Translations under genes and position numbers: made by a program
Shown here: positions 1 to 11,459 of the stretch, piece after piece
Position numbering within the stretch: position 1 is the first letter of the stretch
Layout of the letters: each line of letters begins with the position of its first letter
Notes under the pieces: generated by a model
What the model saw: only the letters and a program-made list of their open reading frames with translations
Databases searched by the model: none
Told to the model about the DNA's origin: nothing
Assembly: GCA_026826555.1 (NCBI GenBank)
Contig: JAKSZT010054565.1
Location: forward strand, 2,124,186 to 2,188,185
DNA length: 64,000 nucleotides
Source of the DNA: Tolypeutes matacus
Taxonomy: Eukaryota; Chordata; Mammalia; Cingulata; Chlamyphoridae
Direction of reading: 5' to 3'

Positions 1-1420
1 GGTACTAGCTGTCTGCAGCCCCATCTCCTTTCCAGCTCCAGGCAAGCCCGTGCCAGGATCCTGGGACCCCAAGGCAGGCCAAAGGGGACCTGAGGCTCTT
101 GGAGGCAGTTGTGTTTGCCCAACTTCTGGGGCGTCACATCCAGCAGGGTGGGTAAGGCAGAGGAGGCAGCAGGGACAGGAAGCTTTGTTCAGAAGGAGAA
201 GGGGCATGCTGGGCATGAAGGGTCAGGTGACACCTGTTTATCTGGCCGGGGAAGGTTTAGTGGCAGGATGGGGGGTGGCAGGGTATCTGCAAGAGGTAGG
301 CGTGCCAAGCCCAAGCTCATATCGGTCTGGGCAGGAGGCCTCCTGGGCACTGACCCTGCTCAGGGACAGCTGAGCTCCCTGTCACTGTCCCTACCACCTC
401 CGAAGGTCTCTCTAGAGCTTCTTCCCTAGCCAAGGAGCAGGTGCTGACAGAGGAGCTGTAGCTGCATTAGCAGTTTTTGGGCTGCAAATCCCGGCTTTGT
501 CCTGCAGATTAGGCCTCCCTGCCCAGAGGAGGAGGGTAGAGTAGGGAGTGCCCCATGGGGGGGTGGAGACAAGGGCCTGGGGCAAGGTAAGCTGCCCACC
601 CTCCCTGAGTTCAGCCCTCAGCCTGACCCAGGACAAAGGACCAGAGGGACTGGAGGTGACAGGAGGCAGAGGCCCTGCATTTGCACAGCAAGTAGCTGCT
701 TTCCCTGGACTCTGAGCTGAGCCAGCACCTCTCAGACAGTGGCAGGGTGCCCCAGGGGTCTCATTCAAGTGCATGCCTCTCCACAGGCCCCTTGGCCCAG
801 GATTCAGCCTTTCCAATGAGCTCCAGATGAGGCCAAAGCTCCCGGAACCCCTGAAGGGCAGTGCTTCTGGACGGTCCACCCACACCCTTAGATTAGAGAC
901 CATTGGCCTCAAAGATTTTCATCTTTATTTGTTGATACTTTTGGAGATGGAGTTGCTGGAGGGGGTCCTGGCTCAGCCCAGGGTGAGGGGAATTGGGAGC
1001 AGCCTGTGCCCGGGGTGCTTGTAGCGGGCGGAGAGCTCACCCCTCTCCACAGCTGTAACAGAGGTGCAAGCCCAGACACCCCCAGCCCATGTGGCCTGGT
1101 AGGGGTGAGGGGCGTTTGGGAAAGGCTTTGGGTCTTGTCCTGGGATTTGCTCAGATGCAGTCTTTCTGGGGCCGTCTCTGAAACACCAGCCTCGGTGGGC
1201 AGAGGGGACACCCAGGAGCCTCATGTGGCCCAGACCCTCCAGCCTCCACTTCAGGACACAATTGCTCCCTTTGCACGCTCCTGCCCCCCACCAGGAAATC
1301 CTGAACCAAAGCTGCCGGTCCCTCCCTGAGTCAACACTCACTGAGAAGGAGGAGGGCGGGGAGCAGGAGACAGGTCTCAGGCCACACCAGCCCCCAGAGC
1401 CCTGGCCGGAGGGCGCCGTG
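1..1420. other. Intergenic, no supported feature
   Basis: GC-rich unique-looking sequence. Open frames are short, overlap on both strands and match nothing I recognise. A - strand AATAAA occurs near 929-934 without a supported gene behind it. CEBPA is expected beyond the left edge by synteny but is not visible. Confidence 0.6.
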
Positions 1421-1712
1421 TCACACACGCACTCAAACATACACACTCACACACAGATATACCTGCATACTCACAGACACATGTGCACAAACTCAGTCAC
1501 CTGTACACAAAAGACACACACTCAGACACAGATATATGCACACACCTGGGCACACACATGGTCCCATGTACACTCAGTCACACACTCGTAGTCACACACA
1601 CACTCATTGTCACACATGCACAGTCACACATGCACAGTCACACACACACTCATCAGCACAGTGCACACACAGTCACATGCACTTTTGTGCACACAGACAC
1701 ACACAGGCCTTC
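1421..1712 (+). repeat. CA-rich imperfect tandem repeat
   Basis: About 290 nt dominated by CACA, CACT and CATG units, with ACTCACAC-type higher-order periodicity. Simple-sequence DNA with no coding signal; the open frames here are His/Thr/Ser artefacts. Confidence 0.9.
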
Positions 1713-1904
1713 CTGTCCCCCGAGCCACCATGCAGCCCAGGCCTATGGGAGCCAAGCATGCAACTCACTGCACTCCCCAACTCACCCACACGCATCCTCT
1801 ACTCTCCCAGCAGCCCCAGCTGGGGCCCTCCCTTGCGGACAACTAGACAGTGCCCAGGAGGTCTGAGACCAGGACTGAACCTGGAGCCTGAGGAGTAAAA
1901 TAAA

Positions 1905-2400
1905 ACGGCCACCTGCCTGGGGTTTGGCCCAGAGAAGACCCCTTTTAGAAGGGCTTTTTCCAGAGAACAAAAACAATTGACCTGCAGGGATTTTCTGAGA
2001 AAACCCAACATGCCCTTCAGGGTCACTGACAAACAACATTTGGTAATAGAACTAGTTTGGGTCCAGCAGAGAGAGCTGATCAGAATGGACAAGCATTCTG
2101 TCCCAATCACAACCTGGACAAGCATATCTTTATCTTAGTCAATGTCTGTCTGCTCCCCACTTTGTAAGACCCCCCCTAAATAAAATGGAAACTTCATGCC
2201 AGCCAATCAGAACATTTCTTCACTTGCTTCTGCTTTGGCCCTGTACAAGAGCTTTCCCTTTCTACTCCCTGGGCAAGCTCCCCTCTACTTTCTGCATGAG
2301 ATGCGAATAGCTCAACAGATCTGCGAGATCCTGAATTGCAGTGTTTTTCTTTTATCAAGCCTCTCTCCAGGTTTCTGTCTTTAGGGCCCAGCACCCCTGG
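1905..2400 (+). mobile_element. Possible LTR remnant
   Basis: Contains a poly(A)-like TAAATAAAAT at 2176, then AGCCAATCAGAA, CCTGTACAAGAGC and ACTCCCTGGGC blocks. This order resembles the R-U5 end of class I endogenous retroviral LTRs. No flanking duplication or internal retroviral sequence was recognised. A unique-sequence origin cannot be excluded. Confidence 0.35.
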
Positions 2401-3039
2401 GGAGATGGGGACTGGGAGGGTGATGGGCTGCATCCAACATGCCCCCGAGCCTGACCAGGAGTGGGCCCTGCTGTGGGAGGGGGCACCCATCGCCTGTTTC
2501 CCATTGGTCTGCCGGCTTAGACAGGCCTCTGTGACAGGGCCTGGGCCTGGCACACAGTAGGCCCTTGAAACGGAGTGGTCAGAGCTGGCCCTGCTGCACG
2601 CCTCATGTCCCAGCTCACCTCTGCACCTCGCTGGGCGCCTGGCCCAGGCCAGACAGCCTGTCCATGGCTCCCGGCTCCCAGGCAGGCGGGCGGCCCTGGG
2701 ACGTGCCCACACATGGCTCCCCCGCAGCCGCACGCCATGACAACGCCAGAGCCAGGCCAAGAGCAGCAGTCTTGGGGCCTGCTCACCGCCCACGGCCTGC
2801 CCAGCTTCCCAGGCCTGCCCCCGTGGGGCCCCGGCCCTCGGCGTCCCCGCAGGACCCAACTCCCAGCGGGAACAGGCATTTTCACACCAGGACCAGTCTT
2901 GCAACCGTCCATCAAACCATCCAAGCCCCTGTCCTGTCCACTGGCCACCACACCACATCCCATAAGGCCCTGTGCAGCCCGGCCACTGTCCACCTTGCCA
3001 CTTGTCACTGCCCCTCTCTTGAGCCATAGCAGCCCCTAC
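2401..3039. other. Intergenic, GC-rich
   Basis: A short L2/MIR-like tail (ctggcacacagtaggccctt, near 2545-2565) is the only recognisable piece. The rest is GC-rich with long spurious open frames on both strands. Confidence 0.5.
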
Positions 3040-3398
3040 CTTGTTCCCCCAGCGGCTGGCTCCTGCCTCCAGGTCTTGGCACAGCTGGCTCCCTGGATCT
3101 TCACGTGACTGACTCCTTCTTGTCACTCTGTGTTCAGCTCCGGTGCCCCCTCCCCAGGGAAGCCCACCTGAACCACCCCTGCTCACTGACCCCTTATGCC
3201 TCACTCCCTATTCTTCTTGCTCTCAGAATTGGCCCTGCTCTTTGTCTCGCGGACTTGTACCATCATCCACGTTCCCTGCTAAGGTGTCAGCTCCGTGAAG
3301 GCAAGGACCATGTCTGTCCCACTCACAGCCTGGAAAGGGCCCGGCTTTTGGTAGTTGGCGGTCCACCAATGTTTGTTGAGCGAATGAGTGAGTGAGAG
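3040..3398 (+). repeat. L2 LINE 3' fragment
   Basis: The text runs like the 3' end of L2: tgcctccaggtcttggcaca, a stretch with gtcagctccgtgaaggcaag, and a closing caatgtttgttgagcgaatg tail. The order is preserved across about 350 nt. Confidence 0.6.
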
Positions 3399-4190
3399 AG
3401 GGCAATGCTCAAGCGCAAGGCATGAGTCTGAAATAGAAACAGCCTCATGTCGGGCGTGGGTCAGGCCTATACGGGGACGCTGGGGTCTCCTGGGCCCCCC
3501 AGGTTCACACCATGCAGGCCAGCCTGGCTGAGTGGGTCAGGACTAGGGTGGAGGTTTGGAGCCACGTCTTTTGCCCCTGAAGGGGTCGGCTCTGCTCTGG
3601 CTGCCTTGAGGAGCCTTGAGCTGTGACGAGCCCCTTGCATCTAGTTTCCAGGACTCGTACTCCGCCAGCTCCTACCGCCGCACCTTTGTCTGGGACAGTC
3701 TGCTGACTGGAACACCTCCACTGTTCTGCCCAGCCAGTACTTGCTGACCCTGAGCACCCAGTCAGAGCCCCCTTCCAGCCCCGAAGGCCCCCCCCAGGCC
3801 CTGACGTCACGCCCTGCTCCCATGCTGGCCTGCACGAGTGCACACTCTTAGCCTGGAGCGGCCATTAGCAGCTTCTAGCACCTTGGGCAGGTTGAGGGGT
3901 GATGAACAGTCTCATCAGAGGTCAGAAAGTTGGGGTCCGGCAAGGGGTCAATAAGACAGATCAGAGGACAAGGGGTCAGGCAGAGAGGGGAAGGGGGTAA
4001 ACCAGGAGGTAAGTGCTTAGTTAGCTGGTTTCTCTGTTAGACAGCAGGTCAGGTCACTCACTCGTTTACTTTCTCCCATCCTTTCTCCAGCATGCACCAT
4101 ATTTGAGGTGGGGTGGGTCTCTGCTCCCTCCTCCTCCAGGCAGCTGCGGGGCGCCCAGAGGCAGGGGATGGGGGAGGACATACTTGGTTT
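3399..4190. other. Intergenic, nuclear-receptor-like half-sites
   Basis: No gene. Between 3919 and 4056 there are five AGGTCA/GGGTCA half-sites on the + strand, two of them overlapping at 4046-4056. Otherwise unremarkable. Confidence 0.4.
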
Positions 4191-4204
4191 TCACCCTAGA
4201 CCAA

Positions 4205-4545
4205 GATTAAACAACAACAGCCCACGGGCCAAAACTGCCCCGTGCCTGTTCTTGGTACAGCCTGTGAGCTAATGATGCTCACATTTTTAAATGGCTGGGG
4301 GGTGGGGGGAATCAACAGAAGAAGAATATTTAGTGACATGTAAAATTGAGATGAAATCCACATTTCCAGGCACATAAATAAAGTTTTATTGGAATACGGC
4401 CACCCCCGTGTGCTTCCGTATTTCCTGTGGCTGCTTTCATGCAGCAAGGGCAGAGTCTGGTGGTTGCAAAGAGCCCGTCTACCCCGGAAAGACGAAAATA
4501 TTTACCAGCTGGCCTTTTCCAGAAAATATTTGCTGCCCTCTGCCC
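4205..4545. repeat. Ancient interspersed repeat (hAT-like)
   Basis: Contains the widespread mammalian repeat text ataaataaagttttattgg, aatacggccacc, ggctgctttcatg and a closing atttaccagctggccttttc block. I recognise the repeat but not its exact family name; a DNA transposon is likely. Confidence 0.5.
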
Positions 4546-4729
4546 TCGACCCTCCACCCACGAGCCAACTGGCTGTGGGCAAACCATCTTTGCTCCCAGC
4601 CCTTACCGTCCGCAAAACGTTTCCCTGTTTGCAAACTGGGGTGGGCAGCACTTCTCTTGGTGAGCTGCAGTGAGGAGTCCAGGGCTCACCGTCCATCACC
4701 AGATGACGTGGCTGTCCCCTCCTTATTCT

Positions 4730-5000
4730 CCCTTGTATTATTTCATTTATTTGGCCAATAAGTGTGAACTGAATCCTTCCTTATTCTGTTCCCAGCACAG
4801 AGCCAGGAGGCCATTAAGCCAGAGGGGGCAAGGAGAGGGACGGGGACGCAGCCTAAAGGGCATGGGAGGCTCCAAGAGGGAGTGATGCCCAAGGCAGGTC
4901 TTAAATTACATGCAGAGATTTGCCAGGGGGAGCAGAGCTGGGGAAAGCATTCTAAGTCGAAGGAACATCTTCAGCGAAGGTGCAGAGGCTTGAGAGAGTA
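4730..5000 (-). repeat. L2 fragment, reverse orientation
   Basis: Starts with a decayed tcatttatttggccaataag (reverse of the L2 3' terminus) and later contains gcattctaagtcgaaggaac, the L2 reverse-strand block. Heavily decayed. Confidence 0.4.
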
Positions 5001-5729
5001 GCAGGCCTAGACCTTGGGGGTCAGAGGGGAATGGTGTGGAGCCGGGGAATGGAGGATTTAGGACAATCCGAAGTCACTCCCCATCACCAGCCCCACCCCC
5101 ACCCAGATTTGGCTCCAGGCGGCATGGTGCCGACTAAGAGTGAATGCAGGAGGACCTGGCAGGGAGAGGTGGGACATCGAGGGCAGGGCCGAGGTGCCAC
5201 CGGAACTGGATGAGCCCACAGGTGGGCGGAGAGTTGGGGGCTCAGCCTGGCAGGGTCGGGGGCTGCTGGGGCTGGGGCCGCCTGGTCCTGCCCCCTGGCC
5301 CCAGGCAGCCGCTGAAGTCCAGGGACGGGGCAGGCTGGCACAGGCAGGGAGCTGGCAACAAAGGCCTATTCTTCACAGTTTAAAAAAGAGTCTGAAAACC
5401 TGTCCAACTTCCATGCGTTAGATGCTCCAGGATGTTTCCCCTTTGGAGCCTGCTAGAGATACCTGTCCAATAAGGGCCCAGCGCAAGGGGATTTAATTAT
5501 GGCCCCGAGACCTTGGTGTGAACAATCGGCTGAGTGTTTGCTCGGCTACTCATTCCCCCTTCCCCGGTGCTAATGGGGAGCACAAGCCAGGTGCCAGCTT
5601 GTGGGACTGGGTGACCCTGGGCTTTGCGGGTTCCCCAGTCTGTCTCCCTGGGGGGCCATCCCTAGGGAGAACTCCCTGGGTGTTGGGGAGGAAGGCAGCG
5701 GGCCCCAAGCTCAACCCAGGCCACCACCT
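5001..5729. other. Intergenic; possible conserved patch 5400-5580
   Basis: No gene. The patch with AGGATGTTTCC, ATTTAATTATGG and GAACAATCGGC is less GC-rich than its surroundings and unlike any repeat I know, so it could be a conserved noncoding element. This rests on composition only. Confidence 0.25.
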
Positions 5730-5830
5730 CCTTGCTGTGTGGCCTCAGCATACCCATTTGTAAATGGCAATGGCGGTCATTGGGTATTAGAGGACACAGG
5801 CAGGGTCGAGTGTCTGCACACAGCGAATGC
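5730..5830 (-). repeat. MIR-like fragment
   Basis: gctgtgtggcctcagcatac followed by catttgtaaatggcaatggc resembles reverse-strand MIR (tgtgtgacc ... catctgtaaaatgg). Decayed. Confidence 0.4.
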
Positions 5831-6225
5831 TCGGGAGATGCTGGACAGCCCTGGGCCCAGTCCCTGGAAGGAAGCATCTGGTTCCTCAGCTCCATCCTGG
5901 ATCAGCTGGATGTGGAGGAGGATGTCAAGGGGCCTCTCAGCAGCCCTGCTCACACTCACCCCACCCTGAAGCCCGGGGTGCTCACAGGGTGCTGGGCCTG
6001 GCTGGGCCCCCCCTCCTAGGGGGTTATGGCCACAGCTCCCCAGTACCCTAGGACCCACCTCGTGTCTGGCTCTCACCCCCTGGGCCCAGCAGAGCCACCC
6101 ACATCCACATCGGGCACCCTGAGTGTGGGCCCAGGAACTTGGCAGGGCACAACTCGGCTTCGTTTGTGGGAAAAACTCTTCAGGATTTGGAGGAGAGAGA
6201 ATTGGTGGCCCCCAGACACACAGCT

Positions 6226-6306
6226 CACGCAGAGACACTCACACACACGTGCCCCCATCCCACACACATGCAGACACACTCACAAAGCACGAGCACACAT
6301 GGACAC
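6226..6306 (+). repeat. CA-rich simple repeat
   Basis: Imperfect CA/CACT run. A TG-rich run follows on the same strand at 6389-6438, so the two are roughly inverted with respect to each other. Confidence 0.85.
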
Positions 6307-6388
6307 TCCCCAGCCGGGGCCCGCCCTTCCACTGCCTCAGCAGCCAGGAAGCTGCCGCTGGGCTCCCTGTGGGGCCACATGGAGGCTC

Positions 6389-6438
6389 TGTGTGTGCGTA
6401 TGTGTGTGCGTGAGTGTGTGTCCGTGTGTTTGAGCACA
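6389..6438 (+). repeat. TG-rich simple repeat
   Basis: Imperfect GTGTGTGCGT repeat, complementary in sense to the CA-rich run about 80 bp upstream. Confidence 0.85.
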
Positions 6439-8784
6439 TGCTGGGCCATCATGGCTCTGGGTATACCCTCAGCCTGCCTGGGAGAGTCCGTCATGGGCCC
6501 GTACCCCTGGGGAAGAGAAAGCTGGAAATCCTCACCTGAGTCCTCTGAGGCAGGGGAGGCACATGGTGTCAGCTTGAGTTCACTCCCACAGGACCCTCCC
6601 TGTCCCTCCCTGGCCTTGGGCAGGTGCTCACAGCAGAGACTCGCTCTCAGGAGCTAAGGAGGCCTCATCAGGGGCCCCACAGTTCACACCTCAGAGGACC
6701 CTGTCATCCCCAGGGACACAGGCATGCCTCAACCTGCTCTGTGGGGTGTCACTTGGGCTGGGCTGAGCAGCCCCCCACTGGGCCTCCAGCTGAGACCAGG
6801 AAGCCATTTTGAACTGTGATGAGAAGAGGAAGTTCCTGCAGCCCCAAAACAGAAACAGGAAGCTGGGAGGGGGGTAAAGGGATAGGGAACGGGAAGGGGG
6901 ACCCAGGCACCCAGGCAGATGCACCAGAACACCGCAGCCCCCCTGAGCCCACCCAGTATCTGGGCCCCTCTGGGTGGCGGCTGAGTCTGGGCATCTCTGC
7001 TGGACCCTGATGCTGCCAGCCTCTCCTGGGCCTGGCAGTGCCAGCCCAACGGGCAGACACACTGAGGGTCTCTCAGGGGCTGCTAATCGTCTGCCTAGTG
7101 TGCAGGCTGCTCTGATTCTGACTGAGAGGCCCCTGGGTCTGCTCAAAACTTCCCGTCTGCCCAAGTGCTTGTGCCTGGCCAGGCAGCGCTCCCTAGACGC
7201 TGGGCGTTGCTGTGTAGGATTCCCTCAGGGTGGCCTGCCTCCATCCACCAGCCTGCCGGACCACTCCCCTGCCCGAGCTCTCCCCAGCCTGGCTCTCGGG
7301 CCGCTAGGCCATCTGGCCCTGAGTCTAACTTGGCCATGTGTTTCCCCAGAGGTCCTGCGGGGACGTGACAGGCCCCCCACCCCCACCCTTACTTGGGAAC
7401 TGCACACGGGACTGTTCCGGGCACCTCCGCAGGGGCGGGAAGCTGGGCTTTGTCCCAGGAGGGCGCGCCACAGCCTCACACCACGCCCGGAGCAGGAGCG
7501 TCCTCGGCTGGGCCCTCAGCCTTCCCTCCTGTCATGTGGGCGAGGGACGGAGTAAGTGAGGAACGGGGAGTGCCCAGCCCGTCGGGCCCCTGAACGGAGG
7601 CCTGTCGGGGTCCAGAACCCTGCACCTGCCACTAGAAATGGAGTGTCTCTCTGCTCACCCAGGGCCTGGGCTGGGGTGCAGGTGGGGCGTGTGGGAGGTA
7701 GAAGGGAAGCTCTCCCTGGGTCTGGAGGCCTTGGCAGGACAACTCTGGGGGCTAGTGGGTGGGGGTAGGAACTAGAGGGCCAGAGAGACAGATGTCTCCA
7801 ATTTCAGTTCTGCCCCAGCTGGCCTGAGGCCGCTTGGGACTTCCCAGGGTGGAAGGACAGGCGGGGGGCCAGGGCCACGGCTGGGCCTTGAAGAGCCCCC
7901 TCCTCACCCTAGCTGGAAGCTGGCTATAGGGGAGGCTGGGGATGGGCTGGGGCAGAAAGAATATGCTTCCCTGGGGTCCGTGCCCTTTCCCTGAACCCCC
8001 AGGGCAGGTCTCTCTGGTGCCCCCTGCTACTCAACCCCAACCCAAGATGATAGCAGTGAAAGAATTTGGGGCCTACTTGCCCCCTCCCCAAAAATGGACG
8101 TTTTAAAGTTACAGCTGCCCCAGAGGCTTCTGGAAAAGATTTCTAGGATAGGAGTGAGGGGTCCTGTGCTGAAGGATGAGGCAGAAACCACAAGACCCCC
8201 AGAATGGCCCCATCTTCTCAGCTCCTCGGGCTCATCCCCCCAAGAAGGAAAGCAGGGAATGGATGGGGTGGGAGAAGAAGCCCCCTGCCTTGGCCGCGGC
8301 CACCCCTCCTTGGGCCTGTCCCAGTGGGTGGTCAGCACCTGAGTCAGCAGGGGAACAGGCCCCCGGCCGGGGAGCACATCTGACCGGACAGTGTTCTGGG
8401 AGATCAGTTGTGAAACTTGCTTCAAACCCCCAAACCACAAAAACGGCCGATTTTCCCAGCCCCGTTCTCACGTTTCTCAGATTAGCCGAGGAGTCTTCAG
8501 CATTTCCATCTGAGAGAAGCCAGGCCGGCCATCAGCCAGCCCCCCAAGGACCAGAAATCCGTGCTTGAAAACTGGGGTGCTGCGGAGACCTCTCCCGAGC
8601 TGGCCTAAAGCACCCCGGGCCCTCCAGTGTGTTTGTAAATGTGGGGTCTGGAGAAGGGTGCAGCTTGACCTTAGAAGGAAAACTGGACATCAGGATTGGG
8701 GGTCCTAGAAGCTGCTAGGGCTGTTTGGGAACAATTCAAGAGTGTCCTTCCTGGAGCAGATGGAGACTGGCTGTGGGAGGGTGT
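6439..8784. other. Intergenic; scattered ETS/RUNX-like motifs
   Basis: No gene. AGGAAGTTCC, ACAGGAAG and CCAGGAAG motifs lie in 6793-6862. AACCACAAAAAC (RUNX-like) lies near 8431-8445, about 25 nt after CAGTTGTGAAAC. Motif presence alone is weak evidence of regulatory function. Confidence 0.3.
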
Positions 8785-8860
8785 GCCCAGTGTGTGTGCA
8801 CGTGTGGACACATATATGCGTGTGAGTGCGTGTGTTTGAGCGCAAGAGTGTGTGTCTGAC
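8785..8860 (+). repeat. TG-rich simple repeat
   Basis: GTGTGTGTGCACGTGTGGACA-type alternating purine-pyrimidine stretch, imperfect. Confidence 0.8.
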
Positions 8861-9609
8861 ACAGCGCCCTCTGCCCTGGACTCTGGGGGCTGGTGTGGCC
8901 CACCTGTGGCCTGAGACCAGGCAAATGTCCTTGAATTCGAAAAGAAGGGCACAGAGGCGTTGCCTTGTGCCCTGCCCAAACGCCATGCTCCCAGGAGTGG
9001 CTCTTCTGTCCTCTCCCATTCGGAGGCCAGTGACAGCAGACAAGCAGCCTCTCGCCAAGCAAGGACTCATTGGGGACACTCAGAGAGATGACTGAGGGTC
9101 CCAAGTCTTTCTTCAGCCGGGCTGTGAGTGAGGGTTAAAGCTGTCTTAGAAAGTGAGAAGCTGCTCCTAAGTGCTTTGGGTGACATGCTGCTGTGAAGCC
9201 CCGAAGCCCCCATTCCCTGCTAATTAGGCCTGTCCCTGCACCCCACCCCAGCCTGCTTTCTTTGCCCTGCCCAGCTCCTGCCCCCAAAATGAAGGGGGTG
9301 TGGACTCTCCGTGCTGCCGCCTCTCGCCCACTCACCGGCCTCGGCCTGGGCTGGTTCCGCTGGCTCTCCACCTCCTGCCCTCGTCCCCCTCGCTGCCCAC
9401 CCCACAGCCTGCCGCCCACAGTGGCCTGGGCGAGGGGCTGGAAGCTCCCTGAGCCTGAGAAAGAAATCCTGACATGGGTTAACTTATGTGGCGATTCCGA
9501 AAGCAAAACGTGGAGGAGAAAACTTCTAAGCTATCTCTCTGTGCTTGCCCTTCCAAGCCTCCCCCTCACTAAACTGTGCCTTTTCTTTGAAATGTCATGA
9601 GATGGCTGA

Positions 9610-10170
9610 ATTGGGAAGACCTCAGGTTGAGTAAGACGAGCCAGGCACAAAAGGACAAATACTGTGTGATCTCACTGATATGAAATAATTAGAACATGCA
9701 AATTCACAGAGTCAGGCATTAGTATACAGGTTACCAGGGGTGGGGTGGGGCGGGAAATGGGAAGTTATTGCTTAATGGGAGCAGAGCTTCTGTTTGGGGT
9801 ACTGGAAAAGTTTTGGTAATGGATGGCGGAGATGGCAGCACAACATTGCGAACGTAACACCACGGAATTATATCCTTGAAAGTGATTCAAATGGAGGATT
9901 TTATGTTGTATACCAGAATAATTTTTTTTTTTAAACCCATAGAATTGTACAACACAAAGAGTGACCCCTAATGTAAACTATGGACTTTAGTGAATGATAT
10001 GATTATAATGATACTGGCTCATCCATTGTAACAAATATACGCACTCATGCAAAATGTTAATAATAGGGAAAATGTGTGTGGAGGAGGCTCTATGGGAACT
10101 CAGTACTTTCTGCATGATTCCTCTGTAAACCTACACCTGCTCTAAAAAATAAAATTTTTTAAAGTATAGA
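9610..10170 (+). mobile_element. L1 3' end (non-coding tail)
   Basis: Contains gagccaggcacaaaaggaca, ggttaccaggggtggggtgg, tggaaaagttttggtaatgg and cctacacctgctctaaaaaa, ending in an A-rich tail. The same series occurs at 32204-32900, so the two are copies of one L1 subfamily truncated at different 5' points. Confidence 0.65.
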
Positions 10171-10689
10171 AAAAAATGCCATGTAAGAGGTGAATGATAC
10201 TTGTCCCTCATGTTACCTGTGGTAATGTTAAAATCAGCTCTAATGTGATGTGTTGGGTGTGGAAGCCACTGGTCCTAAGTTGTAACACTGCGAGACCACT
10301 GCCAGGCCCCCTGAGAATCCTGCCTGGAGAACAGATCCCTGAAGCTGAGGTCATGGCCACCGAGGCCAGGAGGCCCCACAGACACAGGGGACCTCACCTG
10401 TGGGCAGGTTGGGGAAACACGTCAGCATGCCACCTGTGTGGGCCAGGCCCTGGGCAGAGGACACGAACATGGTCCCCACCTAGCCCATGGTGTGGTAGGA
10501 GGGGGACAGTGAACAAGGAATTGCACCTGGAACAGCAGAGTCCTGCTGCCGCCATTCACCAAACACATGCCAGGAGGCACAGCGCGGAGATCCAGAACCC
10601 CCAAGGCTAGGGGCCTGTTGTGGCTGCTCCAAGGAGAAAGGGCATGAAAGCACATGATCTGCCATGTGAGGGGTTCAGCCGGGTAAATA
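10171..10689. other. Intergenic, no supported feature
   Basis: Unique-looking sequence with short spurious frames. Confidence 0.5.
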
Positions 10690-10775
10690 GTGGAGGAAGG
10701 AGTTTTCCAGGCAGAGGGAACAGCATATGCAAAAGCTGGGGTGCTGGGGGAAGGTGAGGAGGCCAGGATGGCAAA
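10690..10775 (-). repeat. L2 fragment, reverse orientation
   Basis: ttttccaggcagagggaaca followed by gcatatgcaaaagctggg is the L2 reverse-strand block. Confidence 0.5.
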
Positions 10776-11039
10776 GAGAGTGAGGGGAAGGGGGAGGCGG
10801 GGGCAGGGGGATGCAGGAGCTGGACACACAGGCCGCGGGACGATGGTGAGCTGAACCCGAGAGCTGGGTGAGGGCTCCATCAGGAAAGTGGCCCACTCCC
10901 GCGGCCACGGGGTGCCATCCAGCAGGGGGAGGGGGCAATGGTGTTGGGGTGCGGGAGTGGGCGTGGAGGGACGTGGACCGGCCCAGGGAGGGCAATGGAA
11001 GGGCGAGGTGAATGGGCGAGGGATGTAGCGGCCTGGATG

Positions 11040-11112
11040 TGAGCCTGCGTGTGCGTGTGTGCATGTGTTTGTGAGTGTGCAGACGTGTGCACAAGTGAGG
11101 GTTGTGCACACA
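11040..11112 (+). repeat. TG-rich simple repeat
   Basis: Imperfect TG run with a short CACACAC end. Confidence 0.8.
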
Positions 11113-11221
11113 CCTGTGAGGGGCTCGGGCCCGGCCATCAGCCCTCTGCCATCTCCAATCTTGCGTCCGGTGTCCCCACCTCCTCGCCACGGACATGACA
11201 GTGATGGTAAGAAGGTCTCGG

Positions 11222-11345
11222 TGTCGCAACTGCATTTCCTCTCGAACCCGGGCCTCCAGAGATTAGCTGAGAGCCCCGCGTGGCCCCGGGAGATAACACC
11301 CCCCTCCTCCCATTTCCTAATCTGATTCATTCCCAACTGATAACG
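11222..11345. promoter_or_regulatory. Candidate enhancer: MYB/E-box, ETS and GATA motif cluster
   Basis: Within 124 bp on the + strand: CAACTG (11227-11232), ATTTCCT (11234-11240), GATAA (11292-11296), ATTTCCT (11312-11318), then CAACTG (11334-11339) running directly into GATAA (11339-11343). The stretch is not a recognised repeat. It lies between SLC7A10 and the expected position of CEBPA, an interval known in human and mouse to contain the distal myeloid CEBPA enhancer. The assignment is inference from motifs and position. Confidence 0.3.
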
Positions 11346-11459
11346 GGGCCGGGGGCCGTGGTGATGAAGAGATGCCCCAGCTGGTCCCTCCAAGCCTGCT
11401 GCCAGCGGCCTGCAAGGCTCTGGCCGTGAGACCAGGGGCCCTCAGGGGCCCAGTGGAGG

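Noticed and set aside
905..940. 3' end of a minus-strand gene (AATAAA on the - strand near 929-934)
   Set aside because: No open frame or splice structure with homology lies upstream on that strand, and CEBPA coding sequence is not present.
1421..1712. CRISPR-like or coding tandem repeat
   Set aside because: Irregular CA-type units with no conserved repeat and spacer structure; ordinary vertebrate simple sequence.
2194..3204. 336-codon - frame
   Set aside because: Runs through an L2 fragment and a possible LTR; no homology.
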